Positions 40,533-49,370 are shown, counted from the first letter of the stretch. The stretch is DNA of 64,000 bases from Actinomadura syzygii (GCF_008085905.1 NZ_VSFF01000005.1:530851-594850), one strand, 5' to 3'. Program-made: numbers and translations. The notes: generated by a model not told the origin, from the sequence alone.

Positions 40533-41135
40533 TCAGTGCCATGCTCCGCCGGACAAATCGGCAGCGGCGAAACTGCTCTCGGCGACACGGCGGACGACCT
40601 CGCCCCATTCGCGGATCACGCGGCGCCGACCGGCCGGGATGTCGGGCCAGTCCTGTCGGGTGACCCGCCTGCCGGAGTAGACGGGATCCCACCCGATCGC
40701 GTGGAGCGGCCCGGTCGCCGGGACGACGGTCTTCATGACGTGGATCGCCCGGCGGTGGTACCACTTGCACACGGCCGTGACCGCCAGGCCGGACGCGAGG
40801 ACCTCGCGCAGGAACGGCAGCGCCAGCTCCACGTTCTGCCAGGTGTTGGCCGACCGGTCCTCGACACGGATGACGTCGGCGGGCACGCCCCGCTCGATCA
40901 GAAGCTCACGGAACATCCGGCCCTCGACGATCCCGTTGTGCCGGTTGACGCCGCCGGTCGCGATGATCAGCGGCGCGAGCCCCCGGTGATACCGATCGGC
41001 GGCGATGTCCACCGGCGGGAGTTGGTTGGTCCCGAACAGGAAACACGCGCTCGGCTCCCCGTCCGGCGGCGGCGCATGGACGTCCACGAACCGGGTGATC
41101 TCGGGAAGCTGCTCGGCTGTGACGGTGTCGATCAT
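40533..41135 (-). CDS. YdcF family (DUF218) protein
   Basis: A 200-residue protein: ACFLFGTNQLPPVDIAADRY, APLIIATGGVNRHNG, EGRMFRELLIERGVPADVIR and VEDRSANTWQNVELALPFLR are the conserved DUF218 elements (nucleotide-like binding fold, S/T-x-N-T-x-x-N motif). Escherichia coli YdcF binds S-adenosylmethionine; other members are envelope-related. No membrane helix here, so cytosolic. It follows a small gene with a 4-bp overlap. Confidence 0.88.
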   Translation of the reverse strand: MIDTVTAEQLPEITRFVDVHAPPPDGEPSACFLFGTNQLPPVDIAADRYHRGLAPLIIATGGVNRHNGIVEGRMFRELLIERGVPADVIRVEDRSANTWQNVELALPFLREVLASGLAVTAVCKWYHRRAIHVMKTVVPATGPLHAIGWDPVYSGRRVTRQDWPDIPAGRRRVIREWGEVVRRVAESSFAAADLSGGAWH

Positions 41136-41380
41136 CCAGGAGTCCCGTCGGTGGCGAACGGTCGCGGGCCGCCCTCGGCAGAGAGCCTCGACGTCTCCAC
41201 GTGGCGGGCGTGGTAGTCCTCAGCTTGGCGGGCGCCTGCGAAATTCTGGGCCAGGACCCTGTCGAGCCTCCCGGCCAGCACCATTGTCGGCCAGGCCGGA
41301 CGGCTGCCGCTCAGCGCGTCGTGCCCGGCGGCGACGGCCTCGTCCAACTGCTGAACCTCGGCGTCCAGAACGCGGTGCAC
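41132..41380 (-). CDS. Small hypothetical protein upstream of YdcF-like gene
   Basis: An 82-residue protein from a GTG: HRVLDAEVQQLDEAVAAGHD, PTMVLAGRLDRVLAQNFAGA and ARQAEDYHARHVETSRLSAE, mostly helical and charged. No family recognised. It is accepted because its stop overlaps the YdcF start by 4 bp and its amino-acid use is normal for the genome, unlike shadow frames here that are Arg/Pro-rich. The start codon is uncertain. Confidence 0.55.
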   Translation of the reverse strand: MHRVLDAEVQQLDEAVAAGHDALSGSRPAWPTMVLAGRLDRVLAQNFAGARQAEDYHARHVETSRLSAEGGPRPFATDGTPG

Positions 41381-41502
41381 ATCTTCGGTAAAGACGGCCC
41401 GCCGCGTCTATCGGCCGACGGGCGGTTCGCTGTAGCCCTGACCCTAAAAGGGCCCCGCACCGTAGCCTGAAGGTGTCGATGCTCCAGGAAAGGTGCAGCG
41501 CC

Positions 41503-42696
41503 GTGTCCAACAGCAACGATACCGAAGAGACCGTAGGTGTCCGGCTCGCCCGGGAGCGGAAGCGGCGCGGGCTGACGCAGACCGGTCTCGCGCAGCGCAT
41601 CAGCTACTCGCGCAGCTTCCTCGCAGGAGTGGAGGCCGGACACCGCATGCCGTCACCGTCCTTTGTGTCGGCAGTCGCCCGCGCACTCGGAGTCGACCCG
41701 GCGGCGCTCTACGGCCAGCCGTACGACGTCCACGACGACTACAGCCTGCACGCCGCTATCCCGGCACTGCGCCGCGCGCTCGTCGCCGCAGAGATCGGCC
41801 CCGACCTGGACGCGCCGCCCCGCCCCCTGGACACCCTGGCCGCGGAGGTCGCGACCGTGCGGCGGCTGCTGAACGAAGCGCAGATGACCAAGGCGGGAAA
41901 CTCCCTCCCGCCCGCGCTCGACGAGCTGGCCGCGCACGCGCATCAGACCGACGACCCGCGCGCATGGGCCCTGCTGTCACGCGGCCTGTACCTCGGTGCG
42001 TCGTTCGCGCGTCGACTCGGCTGCACGGGCGACGCGCTCGCGCTTCTCCAGGCTGAGACGGCGACGGCGGCCCGCGCCGACGACCCGAACCTCCCCCTGC
42101 TGATCCCGCTGCTCAAGGCGCTCGTCCTGATGGGCATGGATGACACCCGGCAGGGTCTCAAGCTCCTGAATCGGGCGATCGGCCGTGTTGACCTGTCCCG
42201 GCCGGACGGCCCCGAGGTGGCGGGCGCACTGGAACTGCGCGCCGCGATCCTGGCCGCGCGGCTCGGTGAGGAGGGCGCTGCCGCCGCGTGGGATCACCAC
42301 GGCCGCGCCGTCGAGCGGATCCGGTCCGCAGGCACGGTCGCGGAGATCCACGGCCAGCAGACCAACACGGCGAACGCCGCCATCCATGGCGCCGCGGTTG
42401 CCGTCGAGTTGGGCGACGTCGACGAGGCCATCCGCCGTGACGCCGAGATCGGAGACCGCACCCTTGATGCCTTGTCCGAGGAGCGCGTCGCGCATCATGC
42501 GATCGACATGTCCCGTGCGCTGACGGAGGCGGGCGCCTACGATCGGGCGCTCGATCGGCTCACCAGCGCGGACCATATCGCGCCCCAGTTCACCCGGGCG
42601 CACCCCTCGGCGCATGTCGTCGTCGCCCATCTGGTCGACGTGCGGCGGGCGCTGCCGGAGCCGCTGCGCAGGCTGGATCGGCGTATCCGCACATAA
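41503..42696 (+). CDS. XRE-type HTH regulator with TPR-like C-terminal domain
   Basis: A 397-residue protein. The N-terminal lambda-repressor-like HTH is VGVRLARERKRRGLTQTGLA, RISYSRSFLAGVEAGHRMPS and VARALGV. The remaining 300 residues are Ala/Leu-rich helix pairs (LDELAAHAHQTDDPRAWALL, AIHGAAVAVELGDVDEAIRR) typical of TPR sensors in actinobacterial regulators. GTG start chosen with AAAGG upstream; the frame is open 10 codons earlier. It precedes a group of small unknown genes and probably controls them through the dyad at 42727. Confidence 0.85.
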   Translation: MSNSNDTEETVGVRLARERKRRGLTQTGLAQRISYSRSFLAGVEAGHRMPSPSFVSAVARALGVDPAALYGQPYDVHDDYSLHAAIPALRRALVAAEIGPDLDAPPRPLDTLAAEVATVRRLLNEAQMTKAGNSLPPALDELAAHAHQTDDPRAWALLSRGLYLGASFARRLGCTGDALALLQAETATAARADDPNLPLLIPLLKALVLMGMDDTRQGLKLLNRAIGRVDLSRPDGPEVAGALELRAAILAARLGEEGAAAAWDHHGRAVERIRSAGTVAEIHGQQTNTANAAIHGAAVAVELGDVDEAIRRDAEIGDRTLDALSEERVAHHAIDMSRALTEAGAYDRALDRLTSADHIAPQFTRAHPSAHVVVAHLVDVRRALPEPLRRLDRRIRT

Positions 42697-42726
42697 CGGT
42701 CGGTCTCGCAAAACACAACGCCCCGA

Positions 42727-42743
42727 TGTTTCTGATTGAAACA
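42727..42743. promoter_or_regulatory. Dyad TGTTTC-N5-GAAACA ahead of the small-gene cluster
   Basis: Perfect 6-bp arms separated by TGATT, in an AT-richer stretch between the XRE gene and the first small gene. Symmetry and place suit an XRE-type operator; binding is inferred. Confidence 0.5.
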
Positions 42744-42853
42744 CTACGGGGGGTTGTCGTCACCAGCCTTTGTGTCACACACGAAGGCGGCCCCGGCTGG
42801 CGCTCGAACGCCAGGTGTTCCGGGGCCTGACCGGAATCGAGGTCCGGCTGACG

Positions 42854-43315
42854 ATGACGATATCCGAGAGGGCGACCCGGCTCCGCGAGGAGAATCCGGG
42901 CTGGCAGATCGAGTACGACGGGACCCGGCCGGTCCCGTGGCTGGGCGTCCGCGAGCCGTCGAAGAAGTGGACGGGCGGGCACTCGATGGTCGAGGCCAAG
43001 CTCCCCGGGTACCTGGGCCGCCTCATGGCCCAGGCCATCGACCTGGCGGCGCTCGCGCCGACCAAGCACGCGCTGCCCTACGCCGAGCGCCTGGAGCAGT
43101 TGACCAACCTGCGCAGGTGGTTCCCCGAGTGGGCGTTCGAGGTGCGCGAGAGCCGGCCGGTCTGGCACGGGCAGCGCAGCTACGTCGACTACGCCGAGCG
43201 GGCCGCCGTGTTCACCGAGGCGTACGGCAACGACCCGAACGAGCTGGCGCTGCTGCTCTTACGCCTCCCGCGCGCCGAGGCCGGGGTCGGGGAGGACCGG
43301 GAGGACGAGCGGTGA
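42854..43315 (+). CDS. Hypothetical protein, first of small-gene cluster
   Basis: A 153-residue soluble protein: MTISERATRLREENPGWQIE, RLMAQAIDLAALAPTKHALP, LTNLRRWFPEWAFEVRESRP and YAERAAVFTEAYGNDPNELA. The opening (a short helix, then ENPGWQIxYD) recalls small proteins found beside XRE regulators in actinomycetes, but I cannot assign a function. It has no signal peptide or membrane helix. Starts 84 bases upstream are possible. Its stop overlaps the next GTG by 4 bp, so the two are coupled. Confidence 0.7.
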   Translation: MTISERATRLREENPGWQIEYDGTRPVPWLGVREPSKKWTGGHSMVEAKLPGYLGRLMAQAIDLAALAPTKHALPYAERLEQLTNLRRWFPEWAFEVRESRPVWHGQRSYVDYAERAAVFTEAYGNDPNELALLLLRLPRAEAGVGEDREDER

Positions 43316-43611
43316 CCGGCCCGCGCCACGCTCGCGAGGCCGAGCGCGCGATCGCCGGGTTCGCGGTGTACGAGCTGCCGGACGGCTCGTGGCGCGCCGT
43401 CTCCCAGCAGGACGACGGCCGGGTGGTCGAGCACGAGCGGTGGGGCGAGCTGGCCTGGGCGTGCATAAGCACCCGGATCGCCGAAGACCTGCGCGTCGCG
43501 GGCGCGGAGCTGGTCGCGCGCATGGCCGAGCCCGGCCGCGCCTGGCGCAACGACCCCGGCATGAAGGCCGACACCCAACCGCACGACACCGCGCGGCAAC
43601 CGCGCCGCTGA
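43312..43611 (+). CDS. Hypothetical protein, second of small-gene cluster
   Basis: A 99-residue protein: AIAGFAVYELPDGSWRAVSQ and DDGRVVEHERWGELAWACIS suggest a short beta-hairpin unit with a G-x-W repeat, then a helix IAEDLRVAGAELVARMAEPG. The C-terminal 25 residues are polar and disordered-looking. No known family. GTG start overlapping the previous stop. Confidence 0.65.
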   Translation: MTGPRHAREAERAIAGFAVYELPDGSWRAVSQQDDGRVVEHERWGELAWACISTRIAEDLRVAGAELVARMAEPGRAWRNDPGMKADTQPHDTARQPRR

Positions 43612-43705
43612 GCCAGGGCGGCGCCGTCGGCCGACAACGCCCCCCTGTCCCGGCCGCGCCGCCCTTCCCACCCCTCCCGACAGCCGGACGAGACAAGGAC
43701 GACCG

Positions 43706-44035
43706 ATGACCCAGCCCTACGGGCGGTTGGACCCGCTGTACGACGCCGTCCGCGCCCGCGCGCCGAAGGTGGACGCCGCCTGCGTCCACCCCACCCCGCA
43801 GACGCAGCCGGAGATGAAGGGCGAACCGGAGGACGCCGTGCCGACGCCGTACATGCGCGTCGGCTTCGGGCCTATCGCTCCCCGCCGCGTCATCTGGGAC
43901 GACGACCTCGGCGCGTACCTGTGGGCTACCGGCCCGGACGCCGGAGCCCGGCTCGGCAGCGACCCCGAACAGGCCGCCGACCGCATCGCCCGGACGCTCG
44001 GCGCGCCGGTCGATCCGGCTCCGGCCGCGGAGTGA
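43706..44035 (+). CDS. Hypothetical protein, third of small-gene cluster
   Basis: A 109-residue protein. The N-terminal helix (YGRLDPLYDAVRARAP) and linker lead to VIWDDDLGAYLWATGPDAGA and SDPEQAADRIARTLGAP. This end resembles LGWDGQTYRRWTPDD... DPEDAARRAAEMLGA of the next gene, so the two share a small domain of about 45 residues: a Trp-Asp hairpin and a DPE-x-AA amphipathic helix. Function unknown. GACAAGGACG precedes the ATG. Confidence 0.68.
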   Translation: MTQPYGRLDPLYDAVRARAPKVDAACVHPTPQTQPEMKGEPEDAVPTPYMRVGFGPIAPRRVIWDDDLGAYLWATGPDAGARLGSDPEQAADRIARTLGAPVDPAPAAE

Positions 44036-44087
44036 ACCGGGGCGGTACCGCCCCACCCCAACCCCCGAGAGAAAGGACGCCTCACCC

Positions 44088-44495
44088 ATGGCCGGGTGCT
44101 GCGACTCGACCCCGAGCTACCCCGAGTGCTTATGCGCGGCGGGCTGCAAGTGCACCTGCGACGCCTGCTGCTGCGACGGTGAACACGTCGCCCGGCTCGC
44201 CCTCGCTGGAGGTGTGAGCATGGTGTTCGGCCCTGCCGAGCGGCTCGACGCGGCCGTCCGGCGCATCGCCCCGCAGGTCTCGGTCTCCCTCGTCCGCGAC
44301 GAGGACGCCGGGCTGACCCGTGTGCAGATCACCTACCGCAACCGGGGGCCGCTGATCCTCGGCTGGGACGGGCAGACCTACCGGCGCTGGACGCCCGACG
44401 ACGGCTACGGCGCGCTCCTCCCGTCCGACCCCGAGGACGCCGCCCGCCGCGCCGCCGAGATGCTCGGCGCCCGGATCCGGATCGCCACCCAGTAA
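44088..44495 (+). CDS. Hypothetical protein with Cys-rich N-terminus, fourth of small-gene cluster
   Basis: A 135-residue product in two parts. Residues 1-33 hold ten Cys (MAGCCDSTPSYPECLCAAGC then KCTCDACCCDGEH), enough for a zinc knuckle pair or metal cluster. Residues 44-135 repeat the domain of the previous gene (SVSLVRDEDAGLTRVQITYR, WDGQTYRRW, DPEDAARRAAEMLGA). GAGAAAGGACG supports the ATG. A GGAGGT eight bases before an internal ATG at 44220 could start a 91-residue form without the Cys head; whether one or both forms are made is open. Confidence 0.62.
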   Translation: MAGCCDSTPSYPECLCAAGCKCTCDACCCDGEHVARLALAGGVSMVFGPAERLDAAVRRIAPQVSVSLVRDEDAGLTRVQITYRNRGPLILGWDGQTYRRWTPDDGYGALLPSDPEDAARRAAEMLGARIRIATQ

Positions 44496-44871
44496 TCCCC
44501 CAGGAACTCCGCGGCCTGGGTCAACTGGCGCGCACCTGGGCTGCGGGCACGGACCGCCCCGCTCGCTTTCGAGGCGAGCGAGGCGGCTCCATGCCGGAGG
44601 TCCGCAGACGGGCCGGGGGCGGGCTCCTCCTCGTCGACGCCGCTCGGCGATCGCGCCGATCGTGATGGCCACGGCAGCGGCGATCTGCGCGAGGTGATCG
44701 AGGGGACGAGCCAGGGCGTTAGGTCCATGCCTCGACCGTAGGGAGAGGCGAGGCGGCGCGGAAGCAGTGCCGGACAATGTGGATAACCTCCGCGCCGACC
44801 ATGTTTCCGCAGGTCATAGCATCTGCCCGTGTTTCAACCCCCTCAAGATCTGCGGCAGGAGGAGCGGCAGG
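44496..44871. other. Gene-poor interval with one short stem-loop
   Basis: No convincing gene. Frames on the minus strand (for example MDLTPWLVPSITSRRSPLPW) have poor composition and no ribosome site. CGCTCGC (44560-44566) and GCGAGCG (44574-44580) form a 7-bp stem that may end the small-gene transcript. The last 100 bases are AT-richer (GTGGATAACCT, TGTTTCCGCAGGTCATAGC) without a clear promoter or repeat. Confidence 0.5.
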
Positions 44872-45714
44872 TCAAGGGGCTTGGTTGACCGCGATGGCCT
44901 TGAAGAAGGCGTAGTGGAAGGTGCCGTCTTCGGCGGCGGCGCGGCGGAGGTCGGCGACGCCGCGGTCGAAGTCGGCGGGTGTGGACAGGCCCGCGGCGAC
45001 GGCGTCGCCGCGGACGGCCTCGACCATCGCGGTGAAGGTGTCCAGGGTGAAGGCCCGCGCGAGCGCCGGACGGGAGCCGTCGGCGTACACCGTGCGCGGC
45101 GCGGCGCGCACCCCGTCGTATCCGGCGGCGACCAGCAGCGGCCGCAGCCGCCGTCCGATCAGCGAGTCCCCGCCCGCCGCCGCCTGCAACGTGACCAGGT
45201 GGCCGATCGCGGCGCGGGCGTGGGCGCTGTCGGGATGCAGGAACGCCGACCCGTGATCGCCCTCGATCACGGTGAGGGTCCCGCCGGGGCGCAGCACGCG
45301 CCGCAGCCCGGCGAGCGCCGCCCGCGGGTCGGGCAGGTGTTCCAGGACGAAACACACGAACAGGTGGTCGAACGTCTCGTCGGCGAAAGGCAGGTCGTGG
45401 AGGTCGGCGCGGACGAAGTCCACGGACGCGCCCGGGTGGGTCTCGGCGACGCGGGCGCGGGCCTGGTCGAGCGACGCGGCGGACACGTCCACGGAGGTCA
45501 GCCGCGCGCCGGGGGAGCGGGACACCAGGTGCACCGTCTGCGCGCCCACCCCGCATCCGACCTCCAGCACCCGGCTTCCCGCCGGGAAGGACGTGCCGTC
45601 GTGCAGCAGCGCGGCCAGCGCGTCGGCCTGGTCGCCGAGCCGTCGCGCCTCTCGTCCGGAGTATCCGTGCACGTATCCGCTCTCGGGAGCGGCGGGTGAG
45701 GTCGTCGTGTCCAT
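44872..45714 (-). CDS. Class I SAM-dependent methyltransferase
   Basis: A 280-residue methyltransferase. VLEVGCGVGAQTVHLVSRSP is motif I, RLTSVDVSAASLDQARARVA motif II, VDFVRADLHDLPFADETFDH the post-II region, and FVCFVLEHLPDPRAALAGLR plus LRPGGTLTVIEGDH complete the UbiE/MenG-like fold. C-terminal LARAFTLDTFTAMVEAVRGD is that of small-molecule methyltransferases. The ATG is preceded by AAGGTGG; a GTG three codons earlier is possible. Substrate unknown; the adjoining transporter gene shares direction. Confidence 0.9.
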   Translation of the reverse strand: MDTTTSPAAPESGYVHGYSGREARRLGDQADALAALLHDGTSFPAGSRVLEVGCGVGAQTVHLVSRSPGARLTSVDVSAASLDQARARVAETHPGASVDFVRADLHDLPFADETFDHLFVCFVLEHLPDPRAALAGLRRVLRPGGTLTVIEGDHGSAFLHPDSAHARAAIGHLVTLQAAAGGDSLIGRRLRPLLVAAGYDGVRAAPRTVYADGSRPALARAFTLDTFTAMVEAVRGDAVAAGLSTPADFDRGVADLRRAAAEDGTFHYAFFKAIAVNQAP

Positions 45715-45781
45715 GGACGCCACCTTGCCCGCCGCAATGGCCCGTCCAACAGGTCCAAACCAGTCGGTCCAGGATGGTCCA

Positions 45782-47281
45782 TTAACCGGCTGGCTTCATG
45801 TCCGCCGGGACGGGCTGCGCGGCCGGGTCGGTCGCCGGGCGGGGGACGCGGCGCAGGGTGACGGCGCCCAGGGCGGCGTGCAGCAGGGCGGCGACGATGG
45901 CGGTGACGTGCAGGCCGGTGGTGAAGGCGCGCTTCGCGTCGGCCTCGGCCGTCGGGCTGAGGCCGGGCAGGTGCAGGGTCTCCGGGAGGGTGGCGGCCAG
46001 GTCCGGGCCCTGGAGGCGGAAGACGAGCGTGGCCAGCGAGCCGAGCAGCGCGATGCCCAGGGCGTTGCCGATCTCGTTGCTGGTCTCGGCGATCGCCCCG
46101 GCGGCCCCGGCCCGTTCCGGCGGCGCGGCGGCGACGGCCGTGTCGGCGACGACGGCGAAGGAGATCCCGTAGCCCACGCCCGCGACGGCGGTGGACGCCG
46201 CATACCAGCCGATCCCGCCGGAGACGCCCGTGGGCAGCAGCAGGAGCAGCCCACCGGCGATCGTGAAGTGGCTGGTCAGCAGCGCCGTCCGGGTGCCGGT
46301 CCTGGCGACCGCCGCCGGGGTCGCGATGGACGTGACGGTCAGCATGACCGCGCCCGGGACGGCGGTCAACGCCGCCTCGAACGCGCTGAGCCCGAGCACG
46401 GACTGCAGGTAGAGCCCGCCGAGGTACGCCGTCGCCGACCACGCCGCCAGCGGCAGCAGCCCGGTGACGACCGCGATCGAGAACACCCGGTCGTGGAAGA
46501 GCTGGACGTCGACCAGCGGCCGCGGCAGCCGAAACTGCCGCCGCACGAACGCCGTCACCAGGACGACCCCGGCGGGACCGGTCAGCACCACGGCCAGATC
46601 CGGGCCCTCCGCCGCCAGACGCTTGACCGCGTAGACGCCGAGCATGATCCCGGCGGCCGACAGCAGCACGCTCGGCACGTCGACGCGGCCCGTCCCGCCG
46701 GAGCGCACCTCGCCGAGCAGCACCGGAGCCACCACCAGGAAGAAGACCACGACGGGAAGGTTGATCAGGAAGACCGAGCCCCACCAGAAGTGGCTGAGCA
46801 ACTGCCCGCCGACGATCGGCCCGATGGCGAACCCGGCGGCGAAGGCGGCCGCGAAGATACCGATCGCACGCGCCCGCCGCCGAGGGTCGGTGAACAGCTC
46901 GCTGAGCACGGCCAGCGCGGACGGCAGCAGCGTCGCACCCGCGATGCCCATCAGCGCGCGAAAGGCGATCAGCAGCTCGGGGCCGGGCGCGAACGCGGCG
47001 CCCAGCGAGCCGATCCCGAACGCGGCCGTGCCGATCAGCAGCAGCCGCAACCTGCCGTACCGGTCGCCGAGGTTGCCGAAGGCGATGAGCAGCGACCCGA
47101 CCGCGAAGCCGTACACGTCCAAGATCCACAGGGACTGGTCGGCGGACGGCGAGAGCGCCTCGGAGATCCGCGGCATGGCCAGGAACAGCACCGAGCCGTC
47201 CATGGCCACCAGCAGCACGGGGCCGAGGATCACCAGCAGGCCGAGCCAGGCCCGCCTTCCGGGAGTGTGTGTTCCGTCCAT
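45782..47281 (-). CDS. MFS transporter, DHA2 (14-helix) drug-efflux family
   Basis: A 499-residue exporter: LLVAMDGSVLFLAMPRISEA, the motif A loop NLGDRYGRLRLLLIG, motif C-like RALMGIAGATLLPSALAVLS, then AGAAGAIAETSNEIGNALG and a 14-helix profile as in SmvA/QacA. It expels cationic dyes and drugs using the proton gradient. Divergent from an HTH regulator across 114 bp, the usual arrangement for local control. ATG at 47281 is the first start before the opening helix. Confidence 0.92.
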   Translation of the reverse strand: MDGTHTPGRRAWLGLLVILGPVLLVAMDGSVLFLAMPRISEALSPSADQSLWILDVYGFAVGSLLIAFGNLGDRYGRLRLLLIGTAAFGIGSLGAAFAPGPELLIAFRALMGIAGATLLPSALAVLSELFTDPRRRARAIGIFAAAFAAGFAIGPIVGGQLLSHFWWGSVFLINLPVVVFFLVVAPVLLGEVRSGGTGRVDVPSVLLSAAGIMLGVYAVKRLAAEGPDLAVVLTGPAGVVLVTAFVRRQFRLPRPLVDVQLFHDRVFSIAVVTGLLPLAAWSATAYLGGLYLQSVLGLSAFEAALTAVPGAVMLTVTSIATPAAVARTGTRTALLTSHFTIAGGLLLLLPTGVSGGIGWYAASTAVAGVGYGISFAVVADTAVAAAPPERAGAAGAIAETSNEIGNALGIALLGSLATLVFRLQGPDLAATLPETLHLPGLSPTAEADAKRAFTTGLHVTAIVAALLHAALGAVTLRRVPRPATDPAAQPVPADMKPAG

Positions 47282-47395
47282 GGCCACGACCCTCCGCCGA
47301 AGCCCGCCGACCAGCCAGATCTCCGCCGGGGGTACACCTGGCAGGGATACCTTCGGCCTGCTCGCGCGAGGTCCACGCCGCTTACGCTCGATGTC

Positions 47396-48244
47396 ATGCA
47401 GCTCGAAAGCCTCGGCGCCTATCTCAGGTCCCGCCGCGACCGCGTCACCCCGTCCGACGTCGGCCTGCGCACCTACGGCGCCACCCGCCGCGTGCCGGGC
47501 CTGCGCCGCGAGGAGCTGGCGCACCTCGCCGGGGTGAGCGCCGGGTACTACACGCGGCTGGAGCAGGACCAGGCCGGGCTCGCCTCGGACCAGGTCCTCG
47601 ACGCGCTGGCGGGCGTCCTGCGCCTGAGCCCGGCCGAGAACGCCCACCTGCGCAACCTCGCCCGCCGGACGTCCGCGCCGCGCCTCGTCCGCCCCGAGCC
47701 CGAGCACCCGCACCCGCGCGTCCTGGCGCTGCTGTCGTCACTGGGCGAGTCGATGCCCGCCGTCGTCCTCGGCCGCCGCGGCGACGTGCTGGCCTGGAAC
47801 CGCACCGGCCACGCCCTGCACGCCGCCCACGTCGACTTCGACGCGCCCGACAATCCGGACCGGCGGCCGTCGATCCCCCGGATGTTCTTCCTGGACCCGC
47901 TCTCCCGCGACTCGCTGCGCAACTGGGACGAGCTGGCCCGCATCCACGTCGGCTACCTCCGCCTCACCGCGGGCCGCTACCCCGACGACGCCGCCCTGGC
48001 CGAGCTGATCGGCGAACTGGCCATGGGCAGCCGCGACTTCTCCCGCCTGTGGGCGCAGGGCGACGTCGCCGACTGCACCACTGGCCCGATGCTGCTGAGC
48101 CACCCCACCGTCGGCCGGGTAGACGTCGACTACCAGGTGTGGCTCCAGCCCGACAGCCCCGACCACCGCCTGGAGGTCTACACCCCGGCCGACGCCGCCT
48201 CCTCCGACGCCCTGCACCTACTGGCGAGCGCCGCCGTCTCGTAG
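47396..48244 (+). CDS. HTH regulator, MmyB-like (XRE family with PAS-like ligand domain)
   Basis: A 282-residue regulator. ESLGAYLRSRRDRVTPSDVG, RRVPGLRREELAHLAGVSAG then YYTRLEQ is the characteristic MmyB/actinobacterial HTH; the C-terminal PAS-like domain has VVLGRRGDVLAWNRTGHALH, PRMFFLDPLSRDSLRNW and LSHPTVGRVDVDYQVW, the fatty-acid-binding type. It probably represses or activates the divergent MFS gene. The ATG lies in GATGTCATG; only the second ATG is in frame. Confidence 0.9.
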   Translation: MQLESLGAYLRSRRDRVTPSDVGLRTYGATRRVPGLRREELAHLAGVSAGYYTRLEQDQAGLASDQVLDALAGVLRLSPAENAHLRNLARRTSAPRLVRPEPEHPHPRVLALLSSLGESMPAVVLGRRGDVLAWNRTGHALHAAHVDFDAPDNPDRRPSIPRMFFLDPLSRDSLRNWDELARIHVGYLRLTAGRYPDDAALAELIGELAMGSRDFSRLWAQGDVADCTTGPMLLSHPTVGRVDVDYQVWLQPDSPDHRLEVYTPADAASSDALHLLASAAVS

Positions 48245-48347
48245 CGCCCCGCCGTCAGGCGGCGAGCGTGGCGACCGGGCCCAGGCCGTAGGTGCGGGCG
48301 TATCGGGTGTGGTCTTGACCAGTATGAACGCGGTGACGGGCGTGCGG

Positions 48348-49265
48348 TCAGCGGGCATCGGCCACCTCCGGCGCGGTAAGGACGGCGGGCTTGAGGGTCC
48401 GCGCGCACCACTGCGCGAACCCGGTGGCCGGACCCGCCTGCGGCGAGCGGACGGCACCCGAGTCCAGGCCCTCGTCCTTGGCGCGCTTCATCGCGACGAC
48501 GCCCTCGACGAACGCCTCGTCGAGGCCGTGGCCGAGCAGCGCGGACCGCAGCTCGCCGAGCGGCAGCCGCCGGTACCGGACGGGACGGCCCAGCACCTCG
48601 GTCATGATGCGGGCCAGGTCGTTGGGCGACAGGTCCCGCGGGCCGAGCACCGGGACGCCGCCGACGCCGGTCCACGACCGGTCCAGCAGCAGCCCGGCCG
48701 CCGCCGCGGCGACGTCGGCGGCGGCCACCATCGGGGCCGGGCGGTCCGCGGCGGCGGTGTCGGTGAAGACGCCGTCCGCGCGGATCGAGTCGGCCTCCTC
48801 CAGCAGGTTCTCGAAGAAGGACGGGCAGGCCAGGGCGCGGTAGGCGACGCCGGAACCGGCGATCAGGTCGTCCATCGCCAGGGACGCGGTGACCAGCCCG
48901 GCCCGCGCGGCCAGAGGGGTGCCGCGCCCGAGCGCCGAGACGCCGACGACATGGCCGACGCCGTGGGCCGCGAACGCCCGCGCGGCCGGCCGGGTGAACC
49001 CGCCGAACGCCTCGTCGGGCGGGGCCGAGGCGTCCGGCGGCACCAGCCAGAAGACGGCGTCGGCCCCGGCGAAGGCGCGGTCGGCGGTCGCGGCGTCGCC
49101 GTGCGAGCCGGTGACCACCTCGACCCGTCCGCGAACGGCGGCGGGGAGCCGGGCGGGATCGCGGACGACGACCCGCACCTCCTCCCCGTGCGCGGGCGCG
49201 GCCTCGACCAGCAGGGACAGCAGCCGCCCGCCGATGTTCCCGGTGGGCGCGGTAATGACGATCAT
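48348..49265 (-). CDS. NmrA-type NAD(P)-binding oxidoreductase
   Basis: A 305-residue atypical SDR. MIVITAPTGNIGGRLLSLLV is the Rossmann nucleotide motif (TGxxG). VRVVVRDPARLPAAVRGRVE suggests NADP preference, FAGADAVFWLVPPDASAPPD and the GVAYRALACPSFFENLLEEA substrate region match NmrA/QOR2-like proteins that act as redox sensors or quinone reductases. No YxxxK catalytic pair is seen. Divergent from a LysR gene and likely its target. GAGG lies five bases before the ATG. Confidence 0.9.
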   Translation of the reverse strand: MIVITAPTGNIGGRLLSLLVEAAPAHGEEVRVVVRDPARLPAAVRGRVEVVTGSHGDAATADRAFAGADAVFWLVPPDASAPPDEAFGGFTRPAARAFAAHGVGHVVGVSALGRGTPLAARAGLVTASLAMDDLIAGSGVAYRALACPSFFENLLEEADSIRADGVFTDTAAADRPAPMVAAADVAAAAAGLLLDRSWTGVGGVPVLGPRDLSPNDLARIMTEVLGRPVRYRRLPLGELRSALLGHGLDEAFVEGVVAMKRAKDEGLDSGAVRSPQAGPATGFAQWCARTLKPAVLTAPEVADAR

Positions 49266-49345
49266 GAAAACCTCGCGGTCTCGTGTCGGATCGGTACGAC
49301 CAGCGTGCGGACCCGGACCGCGTTGCCACAATGGGAACATCAGCA

Positions 49346-49358
49346 AGCAATCATTGCT
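49346..49358. promoter_or_regulatory. Dyad AGCAAT-C-ATTGCT ahead of the LysR gene
   Basis: A 13-bp near-palindrome 12 bases before the LysR start in the gap shared with the divergent NmrA-type gene. Position suits autoregulation and divergent control by LysR, though it lacks the textbook T-N11-A spacing. Confidence 0.4.
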
Positions 49359-49370
49359 CGGATCGGAATG

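Noticed and set aside
44830..44850. GTTTCAACCCC stretch as a CRISPR repeat
   Set aside because: It occurs once, with no array or cas gene nearby.
44767..45699. Plus-strand open frame of about 310 codons opposite the methyltransferase
   Set aside because: It is Arg/Gly/Asp-biased with no family motif, while the minus strand has a complete methyltransferase. High GC keeps many antisense frames open.
45272..47395. Long plus-strand frame in front of the MmyB-like regulator
   Set aside because: It is antisense to the MFS transporter and methyltransferase and reads as low-complexity Gln/Arg/Gly; the regulator starts at the ATG at 47396.
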